Assembly (NCBI GenBank): GCA_004794655.1
Contig: SMMW01000001.1
Location: forward strand, 16,432,501-16,496,500
Length of the DNA stretch: 64,000 nucleotides
Source: Marisa cornuarietis
Taxonomy: Eukaryota > Mollusca > Gastropoda > Architaenioglossa > Ampullariidae
Direction of reading: 5' to 3'
Shown: positions 1 to 13,022 of the stretch, piece by piece
How the letters are laid out: every line of letters begins with the position of its first letter
How positions within the stretch are numbered: position 1 is the first letter of the stretch
Program-made: the position numbers and the translations under genes
The notes under the pieces: generated by a model
Seen by the model: the letters and a program-made list of their open reading frames with translations, nothing else
What the model was told of the DNA's origin: nothing
Databases searched by the model: none

Positions 1-3000
1 TCAAGCGGTTTCTATGACTACCAACAAGGAGTGTGATTAGACCAAATGTTTCGGCTGTAGCATGACTTAATTACATATTTTATTCATACTCCTAGCTTCG
101 CCTTTGATCGGAGACTGTAGTTTCTGCTGCGTAATTAGCTCAGTAAGCTCGAGCAGAACGCGGTAGAAGAAGCATTCAATAGAAGCAGCAGCATTTGGTA
201 ATTAGAAAAACCTTAAATAAACCGATGAATTGTAAATAATGTATTCTATTTAATAATTTAAATTGTGAGATAAAGTTGTTTTTTTCTTTGACTTTCGTGA
301 TCTTCTTTCAAGTCATCAAGAAGCCATTTCGCTATTTGTTACTTAATGTTGCAACAGCAGCGACTTGCACTGCGGTGGAAGGAGCTCTACATTGGAGACT
401 CTTTAATCGAATAAACGTTTTTTGCAGTGAAGATTGTTAAATAATGCCCTCAGGATTGTGGTTTTTCTACTGCAATCAGACAGAGAAAGAGAGATACTGT
501 TACCTATGATAGTTTTTCTATTATCTGTTACGCTGGTAGATTAATCTTTCAGAAGTCTGGCTGTCGTACAACCTGTTCAAACTTTTCCTATAACACGACA
601 CTCCTTGATTACATTCTCCGCAATAGAACAAGTATATAGGTTCTTGGAGAAGTCATATGTTTTTCCCCTACACGGGAGTGGCCTGAAAAGCATTATACAT
701 TCATGGAGGTTAAAAGAGTATAACTATTATTCCTTTTTGCAACTATATTTAAATGTTTTTTAACTGTTTCATATTTCTTACACGATACTCTCCCTGGTCC
801 TCCGTTAATCATTCTTTTTCCTCCCGCTCCCCTTCCTCTCCAATAATTGCTTCTGCATTTAATCGTTAGTATCACAGGTCTCGTATTTAAAGCAATTATG
901 GTTTGATATATTTATCTCAACCACTTCCTCCTCCCTGCTGCTCAAAGAATATATATATATTTATAAGACTTTGCCACTTTCAAAAGTTTCCCCTCGAAAT
1001 TTGAGTAAACCCTGCCAGAACAGCGCATTTTACAATAGGGGGAACAGGCATAGGTAAAGAACAGTAGCGTTGAGCGGCTTTCTCTTTACCTCCCTTGCAC
1101 TCTAGCCTGGCTGGGTGGCGAAGTATCGTCGTGTGCGGTCCTCTCTTGCAGCGTGGGTGGCCCGCCCCATCGTCTGTGTGGTCCTGCAGCCCCAGGCTTT
1201 GCTTGTGCCGCCTCCTACAGCTCCACCAATACGCTTTGACATCGGTCCGAAAGATGGCAGCTTGGTGGGGAATCTAGGAGCACTCCTTAAGCTACCATTG
1301 TTTTAACAGCTTGCGCCGATGTTCCAATGTTTTTATCCGAGTCTTCATAACTGTTACCAAACTGAAAATATCAACAATCTTACTTTTCTCATGTGTGTGT
1401 GTATTCAAGCAAAATCTTTTCACCCAACAGAATAAAATTTCTGTCCGACTTATGTTACAGATTCACTTAAAAGGTACTTCTCAAATTCTTGAGTACAAAA
1501 TTATTATCATTTTTTGCTGGTCTTGAAAAATTATGTAAGTATTGATATTAATAAGTTGGATATCATGGTGACAGGGTGAACAATCTAACCTATAGGTTTG
1601 TGACCTCAGAGGTCATGAAGCTGCCTTTGCCTCATACGATAACGCCAGTTGTGTTTGTCAATTCGTGACGGTCTTTCGGTGCTGACCATCTGACTCTGAC
1701 AAAGTATCAAGTTTTGGTGTACGTGTTAATAGCCGTGACAATGAGGAAGACGTGAACGATTGCTTAGCATGGCTTGTCACATCAAGGAAGAGACCCAACT
1801 CCGAAATATTTCTAAGTTTTGCCCCAGGTTGGAGAAATACTGCTGTCTTTCCGATTCGTAGTGCTGAGTTGTTGTTGCCCTCACAACTATATTTTCGTAA
1901 CGGTATACGTACGTGCAGGAAATGAGCTTCGCCAAATCACAGGAGTTATTTACCTGTATAACGGTAAGTGCTTCATTAATATCAAAACTTTTAAACATAT
2001 TATGCATACGGATTATTTTCATGCTGAATTAGAGACGCTATAAATGCCATTAGAATACCAAGCAAATGAAGAACATGATATGTCCCAGGATTATATAAAA
2101 TACATTTACATCAGCAACCTTTAGTATTGTTGAGTGTTGAAGCTGTGATTTCCTTATGGAGAATTTGCATAGCTGACTGTAAAGCCGACCCCATGTCATG
2201 TTGTGACTTATACACTTCGCGTGACTGGGTCATTTTAACCATTTTACGCAAGACATGCATCCATGTGCATTTTATCACACAATAACTCATTTGATTACAC
2301 AATAACTAAAATCGCATTTCAACTCGCTTTAATGTTTCAATTAAAACAAAGATGTTTGGCTTCGCATTTTGATTTAGTTTTGTTTACCACCTTGCACCAG
2401 CTGTGTCACTGAGACGCCATTATGGCGTAACAGTGAGAGATTCCATTACAGTTCTAATGGGTCTTTCCCCCGATTTCGTGTTTAGTAGAATACACCATCA
2501 TACTGAAAACAGATCAAGAATTTTACTATGTTACTTAAGGTATTAGTCTTTGTCATTTTTGTTTTATTGGCATGCGTTTTATACAGAAAAAATAGCGACA
2601 GAAAGTGCGACAGTTTCATCTTGCCTCCCCTTCACCAGAAGAGTTCATAACAGATTTTTTTCTTTGGACTCGTTGACTTTGAGGACTTTTATGTTTGTTC
2701 AGAACAAAATTAATTGATCGTCTTTTTGACTGTAGACATAACAGAAGGAATAAGGCAAACCACCATTTAAATGATTATTCAGTGACATGACAATCATAGG
2801 CACTTCTCTGACTGGCTCTAAATTAGCGCACATCTCTCTTTTGCATTTGTTACGAACTTCAGCTTCTATCTGCTGTGGTCCCTATCCTTTAAAAATGGAA
2901 TCTTCTCTAGTGAACACGTTCTCAGTAAGCTGCATTATAGCCTTCATAAAATCCGCTTCGAATATTATCAATCGCAATGTTGGCAAATCCTGTCTATGGC

Positions 3001-4630
3001 AGCAGCTGACTTGCTCGTAACAAAAGAATGCATCTATAAACAAAACAATGTTTCAAAGAATGAGATCATGGAATTATATGTTTCTTGCATGCGTGAGTAT
3101 TTGGTCGGGTTTAAAACATATGTAAGCTCTTCCAAACTGCCTTAGTAAATCCAATTTAAGACCAACATTTATTCTTTCTTATCCCACTTGTTTATATATG
3201 ATAAATGAGATATCATCAACGAGCGGACTTGCATAATAAATGATATTTAAAACAAAATTGTTTGACATTTCTTATGTTTCATTACACCGAGAATTTCCGT
3301 TTACAACAATCTAATGGAGAAAATCTTTCGGAAATAAGATGAGCATCTTTAAAAATCTCTGTGTTACGGGAACATTATATGGTTTGAAATCAATAAAGTC
3401 TTATGTTGACTGGAGAAATAGACACTTCCATTTAAAATCTCTTACAAGCGTTGATCAAAGAAAAATAAACATGCACACGCATGCTCGCGTAAACACGTGT
3501 GCTAACGTAAGTGCCCATGAACCTATTAACCGCAAATTTTCTCATTTTTACTTTTATTTTTACTTTCGCACCTACAATAAATTATTACTTCAAGCTTGTA
3601 GTTTTAAAAAATATTTCTAAACTTGGCTAGAACCCGATTTATTGACTAAAAGTATCATATACGAAAAGAGAAATGGCAAATTTACTGATTATCGCATTCT
3701 TCTACGTGAGAAGGTGTAGATGATGAGCTCAGCAGGTAATGTGTAGTTAAAGGTTTTGTAGTTAAAAAATAAGGATTCATTGCAATTTATTTTATTATTA
3801 TCATTCCATAAACATGTCCTGACACAGTAGCTTATCAGCGGGAGACAGAACCTTGTAAACTTTGATCATAAGATCAGTGCGAATTTGGTACATCTGATAG
3901 CAGTCGCGTTTAATGTGAATCAGTTCTTTTCAGAGATGTTTTATAAATAGTGTCCATTAAAAAATAGTGATAATTCAAACAAATGTGGCTGAACCCACAA
4001 AGACGTGATGTTCATAGTGTGCATGTAAAATCACAAATAACAGAACGCGCATGTATAAAAATCACAAAACGCCATGAAGGGACAAAACAGAATTTCTGGT
4101 TTACAAAAAAAAGAGCATAATAAATTAGAAGGCTATTGCTTGCAAGTTGCAAGGATGACTGGGATGAAGACAGCTTAAGTAACTGATAAACGTCTCAGCA
4201 CGTCTGAAGAATTATCATTACATTTTGGTAATAAGAAATAAGACTATTGTCAATATGTAAGCTATATTGGGCAGCAGATTACATAGAAAATATTATTGAG
4301 GCAGAGGTTATTGAAAGACAGGGCATGACATTAAACAACAAAAAACATGCTGCTATAAATTTGCATTGCAGCTAATGTTGTGACACTGGATGCTTCTTTG
4401 CCAGCGTGGAACTGAAAAGATGCGATACCTTTCCAACGGATTCCATGGAATTCCACCTGACTAACAATTTTAAACAGCTGTAAAGTTGTTTTTTTTCAAA
4501 TCATAAAATATAGTTTGTAGAGTGTTTAAGTTGTTTTTTTCATACCTGTAATAACAATAAAAAAAACTTTGAGCCCTTACACAGGACACTGAAAATGTTT
4601 CTTAAAATTTTCTTTTAGTTTACAGCGCTC

Positions 4631-4686
<56 letters not shown>

Positions 4687-4930
4687 CACAGTTGTGTGAT
4701 TGCGTGCGTGCATGAAGAAAGGCGACGAGAACATTGACCCCGTTATCACGTACTCGTGGCTGTGGCCTCGCGTGACTGTATTCTCTTTTCAGCTACTGAC
4801 ACCATCCAGTACAGTTATAAGCAAGACAAACTACTGTAACCTTTTGAGGCGAATTGGAAACGTTGATATTATCGTGCTGCTATTTATGAACTCCGGAAAG
4901 CTCCGTACCTTTCACATTTAAACTAATCCC
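1..4930. other. No gene recognised; AT-rich intergenic or upstream sequence
   Basis: I read both strands and found no exon with recognisable protein similarity and no RNA gene. Open frames here are short, low in information and mostly lack good ATG context. The only clear structure is the (TG)n tract near the 3' end. Part of this stretch may be upstream regulatory DNA for the BAD-like gene, or an intron of a gene that starts outside the window. Confidence 0.5.
4634..4685. repeat. (TG)26 microsatellite
   Basis: Uninterrupted TG dinucleotide repeat of about 52 bases, roughly 250 bp upstream of the first TATA box of the BAD-like gene. Alternating purine-pyrimidine tracts of this length can adopt Z-DNA and are usually length-polymorphic. 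Confidence 0.97.
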
Positions 4931-4940
4931 ACGTCAGCCT

Positions 4941-4949
4941 TATAAAAGG
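4941..4949 (+). promoter_or_regulatory. TATA box candidate, distal, upstream of BAD-like gene
   Basis: TATAAAAGG is a consensus-quality TATA element. It lies about 890 bp upstream of the predicted BAD-like start codon. A second TATA motif lies about 110 bp downstream, so this could be an alternative promoter or a chance match. Confidence 0.4.
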
Positions 4950-5051
4950 CAACACTACTACACCAGAATTCAACCACACCGCGATCTCGCATAAAAAAGT
5001 GACTACGCCCTGCTGCTCATCTGCAGTTAATTGGTCGCACAGCTTCGGAAC

Positions 5052-5059
5052 TATATAAG
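5052..5059 (+). promoter_or_regulatory. TATA box candidate, proximal, with a 5' noncoding exon
   Basis: TATATAAG is followed about 250 bp later by a strong donor, G|GTAAGT at 5302/5303. A transcript starting near 5080 would therefore have a noncoding first exon ending at 5302 and spliced into the exon that holds the ATG at 5833. An acceptor-like CAG ending at 5777 is the likeliest partner. This is inferred from sequence motifs only. Confidence 0.4.
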
Positions 5060-5832
5060 CCTGTTGCGAGTGTTCTGTTAGTACCTATTTCTGGTCATTG
5101 ACTGCTAAAAATAATCAGCTAGAAGTCAATATAAATCCAGCAGGGGAATACTGTGTGAAGTTTACTTAACAGGTGGCACAGGAAAGCCACGTATGTTTGC
5201 AGCCAGTGACCTGAGAGTTGGCATCTGTGCACCATAGTGTAGCTCTGGTCCCCCCGTGCGCCAGCCTGGAACAAAACTCGCTGTGTGTATAACAGAGACA
5301 GGGTAAGTGTACAGTTACAGTTTTACAAGCTTAGCAAAGTGCGATATTTGTTCTGCTAAAAGATCAGTGGCACAAATCAGCACTTACAAAAAATAAACGA
5401 GCGACTTTAGTGATTTCTTTGCTTTATTTGATCTGATAGAATTCAGAAAGAACATTTTCATTTCTTTTGCTCGCTTTCGTTGATTTATTCAGTTAAACTG
5501 GGGCGTTTACAATACGTGTCTATACTTTCGAGGTGTGTTTCGTTTCAAGAAAAATAGACTCAAGAGTTAACATTAAATTGAAGAGAAGGAGAAGAACGAG
5601 GCATTAGAAAGATTATGCTTTCTGTGTCACCGCCTGTTTGAAGAATAAAATTAGTAGTTCCGAGAGTCTGGGTTTGTTGTGAAGGTTCTTGATTTCGACT
5701 CTTTTTCTATTACGAAAATCTATAAGTCTTGAAGCATCTAATGTTATTTCTGTACCTGATAATTATCCGTTAAGCAGAATTAATGAAGGAGGAGATTTTG
5801 TTTCGTTTAAAGGTTATGTCGATGAAAACGTG

Positions 5833-6573
5833 ATGGCTGCCCCAGTGGACATCAAGACAGGCAGCCGCCGTCGATGCTTTGATGACGACGCTGGTGCATT
5901 GTACCTAGGAAATGACGATGATAATGTCCAAGACAGACACAAAATCGATTTCAACAAACGGTCGCTTGGAAAATTCGAAAGTAACCTCGAACTGGAAAAC
6001 AAAATTGTAAAGGAGCAGCATGTAGCAGGTTCTTCCATGAGGACAATGGTATCTGGGAACAGTGAGGTGTGTGAGGCAGGTGATTCCTGTCAGCAACAGA
6101 AGCGAATTTCTGGCACTAGGGACGAGCTTGAAATGAGGTCTTCTGATAGATTTTTTCTGACAAATGATGACGAAGATGATGAAACTGACAGTACCTCCTA
6201 TACTCATCAATTTTTCCCTTTACAAAATCTCCAAAATTCCACTGACGTATTGGAAGATGAAGCTGATTTATTAAGTGGCGTTGCTACGTGTTGCCTTAAG
6301 GGCGAAAAAGATGGCGTACTTTTAAATCCCAGAAGGGCGTCATTTAACGTGAGTTTTCAAAGAACATCGCTACATCGCAGCCAGACGTGTCCAGCGATAA
6401 CGTCCACATTCGCACGGTCACAAGTGGTGGCGATTGACGACAGTCAAACATCAGTTGTACTCCCGACTGGATTCAGCCAAATGTGGTTTCGTGCTCTCCC
6501 TCGAACTTCTGACAAAAATTACGGCTCTTCTCAAAAAGCGAGTAAGCTTATTTGACCTAACCCCTTCCCTCCC

Positions 6574-6624
<51 letters not shown>

Positions 6625-7765
6625 TTTAATAATAATAATAATAACAATAATAATACTAAAGTGAATTTATACATCACTGTACCCCAATATCAAAGATTAG
6701 CTCAAAGCGCTTTCTAAAGAAAAAAAAAATAAACACACAGACATAATAATAACAATGATCTCAAAATAGAGTTCAATGTGCTTTCATGTTGAGAAGAAGG
6801 TGAATGCATTCAGCATAAATAAAGTCACTACAGCTCAGTACTACTACTAAAATATCCATTTCTAGCATTCTTTCCTTCTTGGACAGTCTTGTGACTTGTG
6901 ATTTGTAGTTGTAGTAGTACTAGTGGTAATAGTAGTGGTGATGGTGATGGCGATGGTGGCAGCAACAACATACAGTTGTCAATTTTTGGTGCACACATGA
7001 TAAATATTTTGTTTGGAAACCAGTATAATGAACATAAAATGCTGGGGTTTGCTTGGGAAAATCAGTTAAAAGCTCATTATATTTGTAGATGATGAGCAGA
7101 AAAAATTTAATATATATACACAACAAGAAACTGGGATATATGCATAACGTAATATCAAACACAACAAAAAACAAAAATTCAGTTTTAAGTGGTCTTGTGT
7201 TACATGAACCTGTTTGTGACTATTTCATATATTTGTTACCAGTGTCAGATAATATAGAAGAAAACAGATTTGTTTCTGACAAGGGACTCACTGTGCAAAA
7301 AGTTCTAGTTATGACTGAACCTAAATACGATGTCGCATTTCCCTATATATCCGCATTAGTAGACCCTCCAAAGAATACACGCAACAGGCCAGTAGTGTAG
7401 TCTACTTCAGCTTTCGTGACCCACAAAAATTACGTCAGCGCTATCTTTTAACTTGTCCTGCCCTCGATAAACTATTTTGTATCCCACTATTGACATACTG
7501 GTCTGTAGAGAAAAACAAATTGTCAAAATATTGACAGAACAGAGGATGCGTTTGTACACGTTTTGTTAGTGCTCTTACCTTTTTTGAATTGGCGATAAAT
7601 GGATAATGAACGATGATTTTAGAAATACAGCATTTAATGAAGCATACGTTTTATTTGGTGACAAGTGCCAGGTACGTATTAATGTAGAAAGCAAAACGTT
7701 TTCAATCCATTCTAGCAAGCAAATAAATGTCGTGTAAGTTTTGACACATGTCGTAGGCCTGTGGG

Positions 7766-7841
<76 letters not shown>

Positions 7842-9052
7842 GAGAGAGATATCAACCTTCTCCTCTCCTTAAAACAAGTATAATTTGTAAAATAGTCTAT
7901 TAAAATGATAAATAATTACGTCGAGTACTAAATAATAAACTAAGCATGACTTGAATGCAGGCATTAAGTTCACATGCATCACTTTGTTTTTTGAATTTAT
8001 TATGAGAGATGAGGTCAGATTTGAAACTGAAATAGCACTCGGTAAAGTAGGTCATTTTGATAAGCCCCCCCCCCCACCTGTGTGTTGACAGTCGGGCTCA
8101 ACGAATTTGCTATACATATCCCACCCTTAGGTTAGGATTACTTCGGTATAAAGCGTTGGTGATAAGAAAAGTAAACAGCAGTAATGGGGACGTCTTTAAA
8201 GGTAAAGAATGCGGATTTTCCTGTGATTATTTCACTAGTTCCATATGGCTGTCAGTCCGTCTTTCAAATAACTGTATGCGAATACTGTCAAACACAAACA
8301 TAGTGGGCTTCTCTAGAAATATCGACAAAATACGATTGATTGACCAAATAAGATGTTCTTCCACGTTGATACACTATGACAATGATGACGTAGGTCTGTG
8401 CGTTGTTGACAGACTGGCCAGAGTGTCGTGTAAATGGGTATCCGTGAACTTATTAAAGTCCCGAAACTGGTTTCTGGACCAATGAAACTACACGTCATGA
8501 TCGTTACCATCTTTCATTTGTAAATTTCAGGGCAGTCACGGTCATACTCTTTCAGCCACGAGAAAGACGTGCATTATCAACAGCAGCAACAACAGCAGCA
8601 TTATGTCCACCAGCAAATCCTACAGCAGCAGCGGACCATGACAGTTGGTAGGAGAAGTCTGCCCAAGCGGGACAGGTCTTATTCCGAGTCGGATGTGAGA
8701 TGGCTGGAACTCAGAGAAATGGGTCGCGAGCTGCGGCGTATGAGTGACGAGTTCGCATCTGACCGTTCGCGGAGATCCTTGGTACGTAGCAACTATCTTC
8801 GTTTTTTTCTTCAATTTTGGTTAATGTTTCACTCTACCACTACTGCCGTCCAAACCACCACCACCACCACCACCACCACCACCACCACCACCACCATCAT
8901 CATCATCTAGAGAACAGAAATCAATTAGTATCTAACATTTCTTATCTGTATTTCAGATGACAGTAAGAGAGGAGGACGAAGATTCATCTGTAGGCAGTCA
9001 TTATTCATCCTCGTATCCTGAGACTGTTGGCATTCACCACTGGTTTATGTGA
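5833..9052 (+). CDS. BAD: BAD-like BH3-only apoptosis regulator
   Basis: Three coding exons join in phase: 5833-6541, 8531-8781 and 8957-9052, predicting 351 aa. The start ATG at 5833 is the first in frame and has G at -3 and +4. Residues 297-311 read LREMGRELRRMSDEF, a BH3 domain whose GRELRRMSDEF core equals that of vertebrate BAD. In BAD this helix binds the groove of Bcl-xL or Bcl-2 and frees Bax/Bak. Upstream lie RSQTCP (182-187), a mode-1 14-3-3 motif; RRAS (167-170), PKA-like; RDRSYS (283-288), an Akt-type RxRxxS site; a seven-Gln run; and acidic stretches. The RRMS inside the BH3 matches the BAD PKA site. No other Bcl-2 homology domain and no terminal membrane anchor are visible. Vertebrate BAD is shorter (about 168-204 aa). 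The BH3 is certain by eye; orthology rests on a short motif plus the phosphosite layout. Splicing is predicted. Confidence 0.8.
6575..6623. repeat. (AC)n microsatellite
   Basis: About 49 bases of perfect AC repeat just inside intron 1 of the BAD-like gene, abutting an (AAT)n-rich LINE tail. Confidence 0.97.
6626..6720 (-). mobile_element. LINE 3'-tail fragment ending in (TTA)n
   Basis: Read on the minus strand, the segment contains a GCGCTTTGAGC motif, about 60 bp of AT-rich sequence, and then a run of TTATTATT-type trinucleotides. This is the usual 3' end of non-LTR elements that end in microsatellite tails. No coding part remains. It resembles the tails near 46.9, 53.1 and 56.9 kb. Confidence 0.5.
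7765..7839. repeat. Compound (CT)n(AC)n microsatellite
   Basis: About 16 bases of CT repeat run directly into about 59 bases of AC repeat, followed by GGGAGAGAGA. It lies in intron 1 of the BAD-like gene. Confidence 0.97.
8854..8907. repeat. (ACC)n(ATC)n trinucleotide repeat in intron 2 of BAD-like gene
   Basis: An ACC repeat passing into ATC repeats sits inside the 175-base intron between exons 2 and 3. In the exon 2 frame it would encode poly-Thr followed by poly-Ile, then a stop at 8908-8910, if the intron were retained. Confidence 0.95.
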
Positions 9053-9583
9053 CCTGTGATTTCTAAAGTCCGGTGCATTTCATTCTTCAATTCACCTCCT
9101 GAAATTAAAAACAAAAGCCTTGGACCAGAGGCAATTTTACATTTAATATACTTTTTCGTTTAACTTTGTTTTTAAACAAACCCATTTCAATGATGACAGT
9201 CCAGTCGAAGATCATGTGATAGTGAACTGTTGCCAAATAGTTTTAAATTCACAAGCTTATGACCACATCATCTGATAAAAAATACGTAAACAAAAAAGAA
9301 TATTTTTCGAACTTCCGCAGCAAGAGAAACTAAATAGTTTCAGAGACGTTGTGACGGTAATAAAAAAAAAAACCCACTATGAGTTAAAAGCTAAAGTCTT
9401 CTTTATTCTTCTTTGCTATACAGTTCTCTTTTAGCCTGTGAATACCCTAGGTTTATAACGATTATAAAGACACTATGTTAGACTTCAGCTTCAATGTTCC
9501 CTCGCATGTCTGACCATCACTTGCTTTCCTTTCATATAAACAAAACCTATGCTGTGATGTGCTAAAAGTGATTTTTCAGATTT

Positions 9584-9589
9584 AATAAA
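9584..9589 (+). terminator. Poly(A) signal candidate for BAD-like gene
   Basis: AATAAA about 530 bases downstream of the TGA stop. It is the first canonical hexamer I found after the stop, but the region is AT-rich, so chance is possible. Confidence 0.4.
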
Positions 9590-10639
9590 AATATTTTAAA
9601 GACTACCGCAGATACAGGTAATTTTATTTTGACTTTTGCATTCCGAAGATGTAATATTTTTCAAAATACTGGTGTCAAGCATTTAATGCAAGACTGTATG
9701 GTTGTGAATAAGTAATCATGATGCTGCAGATTATTAATAGGTCTTCAACAATATTGACAATATTAATTTAAATCACTTATTTATGATGCCCTTGTTCCTC
9801 TTTTTACTTTTTATCTAATTTGCTCGTCATTAATTTGAGTTCTATATATATATATATATAACATACGTGTAAATATATGTGCTTAGATTGTACATCGATA
9901 TCAAGCTTCTTATTTACTGTTTTAAGACACGATTTCTCATAGCTCATATAGTCATTGTACAAAGACAAATCAAGTAATTAAGCATATGATATCTTGAACA
10001 CGTAATGTAAATGGTCATTTTATTTGTTCCTTTTAAATGATCGACTTCACGCATCCGACACGGTTCTGTTTGCGCACACTCATGAAACATAAAGTTTGTG
10101 TTTTTAGTGTCTTTATTACCCAGATAATGTTAAAAAAAAGTCTGTCTCCTATACCTCCCAAAATATTTCCCGTACGGGTAATCTGGAAGAAAGCTCAATT
10201 AATTTTCTTAAATTAAGTGGGTAATTCTCTTTTAATTAATTTTTTTACGTCCATATGGTGCCAAATGTAGATGACTATTTTAAAATACTTATTTTGACTT
10301 ATCGTATTAATAATTTCCTACATCAAATGAAAATGACAATAAACTATTTGCACCTGAATCAATCTTTTCTTATGATAATATGTCTGAAGTTTATTTATAG
10401 AATCCACTAAAGTAGCAAAACATCTGAAAAACTGCTGCACTGAAGCATGTTAAAAGTTTAAATGGGAAGAAGACAGAATACATGATAATGTACAAATATA
10501 TTAAGGCAAGCGCAATAAATAAGAAAAATGGTCAGTCGATCATCAACTGCTACCAGCTGACGAATGGTTATGCTGGCATAACGGAACTGGTCGTCGGGGG
10601 TTTGGTGGATGGTGAGACAAATGGATAGAAGCAGCGGTT

Positions 10640-10920
10640 GACAAAGTTTTCCACTTAGGCCTGTCTTGAACGGAGGTGAACAGGTCCTGCATAGAACAAC
10701 CAGTCTCCTCAGGCACTTGTTCTCGAGTGCTTGTATTCTTCTCTGCGTAACTGAAAGCACAGTCAGTAGTTGATGACAGTGCTGCCCCAGATTTTGTCCA
10801 ACCTGGAAATTGTCACTGTCACTTTCACTGTCGCGATCCTGATGTGTATGTCTGCAGCGTAGATACCATCTTTGGACAGGATGACTCCCACCCAAGCCGT
10901 TCACCTCCTATGGCTGTTCA
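10640..10920 (-). mobile_element. RTE-type LINE reverse transcriptase remnant
   Basis: On the minus strand two different frames give pieces typical of the C-terminal part of RTE-type reverse transcriptases: LGGVILSKDGIYAADIHIRI with RLDKIWGS, then RRIQALENKCLRRLVV in a shifted frame. Expected blocks between them, such as the LLYGCETW block, are lost. The copy is frame-shifted and dead. No element ends could be defined. Confidence 0.7.
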
Positions 10921-12899
10921 TGTAGATGCCTACCTTTGACTAAAAGAAGTCTCCAAATCCGTTGCTGAGTAGTATTGGCTCATTAGCACGTATAGCGTTT
11001 CGATAACATGAACGAGGCCCTAACTTCGATGCTGACTTTTCTCTTCATATGTCACAGCCCCTTGTGTCAGACCATGGGAGCAGCTGAGCTCTTTTCCCTT
11101 AATCCGTTGTCGTCTCTACAAAGCCTGGCCATATGAACTCTGCCGGTCCAACAATGTCTCATTATCGTTCTAGCTTATGAGTGAGTTCATTCACTTTGCC
11201 ACACTGGTGTGAGGATGTTCCACGTACCAGTGGATATCCATTCTCTCAGTTTTATTTGTGGTTTGGCTCCAGTGGCACACTTTTCACTGTCCCCCTGCAC
11301 CTTGCCGGTGAGGCGCGCGGTCTCCTTGTTAATCATAGGATTGACTGATGTGCGTGATGTTAGCGAGCAGACTTTGCCAAAGGTGAGACTATGGACTATC
11401 TAAGATAACCAAAGTAAAACACAAAAAGAAAAAAAAGCTTAACCAAGCAAAAGAGAAAACGTGTCTAACTATCTATTTAGGTGTTTTTCCTCCTATTCCG
11501 TCTCCCTCCTCTCTCTTTCACATCGCACGCGCGCCTGTGTATGTGAGTGAAAGACGGAAGAGATATGCTATCGGTTAAGCGAATTGTGAATGTGAGTCGT
11601 TCTGACTCAGACCCGTTGAGATGAACATGATGGACATACAAAAAAGTGTTCTCTATTGAACAACAGAAAGAAATTATGTAATGATTAATTTCTAGTAAAT
11701 ATAAGCCATGACATGTTTTTTAAACAAAGGTAGCTGGCTTTTCGTATACGCTCATTTACATCCTTTTTAAAAAGAAAACAGATTTCACAATAAAGTAATA
11801 ATGAACTAGAAAAATGTTCCCAATGTCACTGAAAAATTATGTTAATATTTTTATGTGGCTTCATTATGTCCCACATCACTTACACGAATTTATTCCGCAA
11901 GCAACTAATTCAACACATCGAGCGTTCTTACATCTATCGAATAATTTTGCTGTTTCTTCGTAGTCAGCTATCCTTTAGACAGTAAATGTGTAACATCCAT
12001 AACTATCTTATGATTCCAAATAATGGAAGCCGGGGAACATGTAAGCTCGATAATTTCACCCATAGATTTAAAACAAAGACCACCACACCACGTGAGAAAT
12101 ATTTCAGGAGCAGATGTTATGGTCACTAAACAGCCGGCCTAGTTTGTGACATCTGCTGGGTTGGAGATCGAAATAATTGTTTACCTAAATCGGAAGAAGA
12201 ATTGACATCGACGAACGTTAAGTGTTCTTAACAGCAAGGCGCCACTTTATGTAACGGGCTGTGAAGATCTTGCTACACAACATTAAAAAAAAGTATCACA
12301 AGATTATAGAATGCCTTCATTATTTATAGATTTCGAAAAAACAAAATTTTGCCTGAAGTACGCAGGGAAAGCGGAGTAGTCTTCAGACTTTAGTGAAATA
12401 TATTTGAAACGAAATTTCACATATTAATTTATTATTTCAATGAAAAAAAACTCAAAAACTTAGAACAGAATTCGTCTAAATTCTCCTTAGTAGCTATTTT
12501 CTGTTGTGACACCAAACAAAATAAAACTTACACTTCACTGCCTTTGCTATCGTCATCTTTTCACAACGAGTTTTTGCTGCCATAAAAATTGTTTATAAAG
12601 CTATAGCTTTGTTGTTCATTTACGGTAGAAGGTCAGCCAAACATTATGTCACGTCCAGGGTTGGCATAGGCTGGGAGGGGGTATAACTGCGTCTGTATTT
12701 TTACAAACTACGTCTGTGGTTTTAATATTCTGTCCGGGGTAGCACGCTTACACAACAATAGCGTGCCAATGTCAATGCCAACATAGTCGTCAATTCTGGA
12801 ATTGAGGAAGTATTTATATTACGTTATATCTTTTTGTTAAAATGGTAAAGTAACAGGCAAAGGTGTGCCAGTCAAGGGTAAAAAAAAATGTCATCAAGG

Positions 12900-13022
12900 C
12901 AGTGGCGTAGGAAGATGCTTGGCTTTGGGGGGGGGGGCAAGCTCCATGCTGACAATGAACGACGTACACATTCTTGCCTTCCCAACATTTGACCCCCCCC
13001 CCCCCCGGTTCCTACGCCACTG
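12900..13022. mobile_element. Short hAT-like MITE with TIRs and internal G/C tracts
   Basis: The element starts CAGTGGCGTAGGAA and ends with the exact reverse complement TTCCTACGCCACTG, giving 14-bp perfect terminal inverted repeats around a 123-bp body. CAAGG occurs directly on both sides (12895-12899 and 13023-13027), a likely 5-bp target duplication. A G11-type run follows the left TIR and a C14-type run precedes the right TIR, so the arms can pair further. CAGTGGCGTA ends are typical of hAT elements, although many hAT families duplicate 8 bp. There is no coding capacity. Confidence 0.75.

Noticed and set aside
1095..1306. Two overlapping open frames in GC-richer sequence, possible coding exon
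   Set aside because: Neither shows a recognisable domain, both frames are open together, and no matching splice partner was found.
7089..7400. 103-codon open frame in intron 1 of the BAD-like gene
   Set aside because: Low-complexity, Asn/Lys-rich translation with no family match; it lies inside an intron whose flanking exons join perfectly in phase.
8057..8485. 142-codon open frame just upstream of BAD-like exon 2
   Set aside because: Starts in a C homopolymer, has no recognisable motif, and the real acceptor at 8530 falls after it in a different frame.
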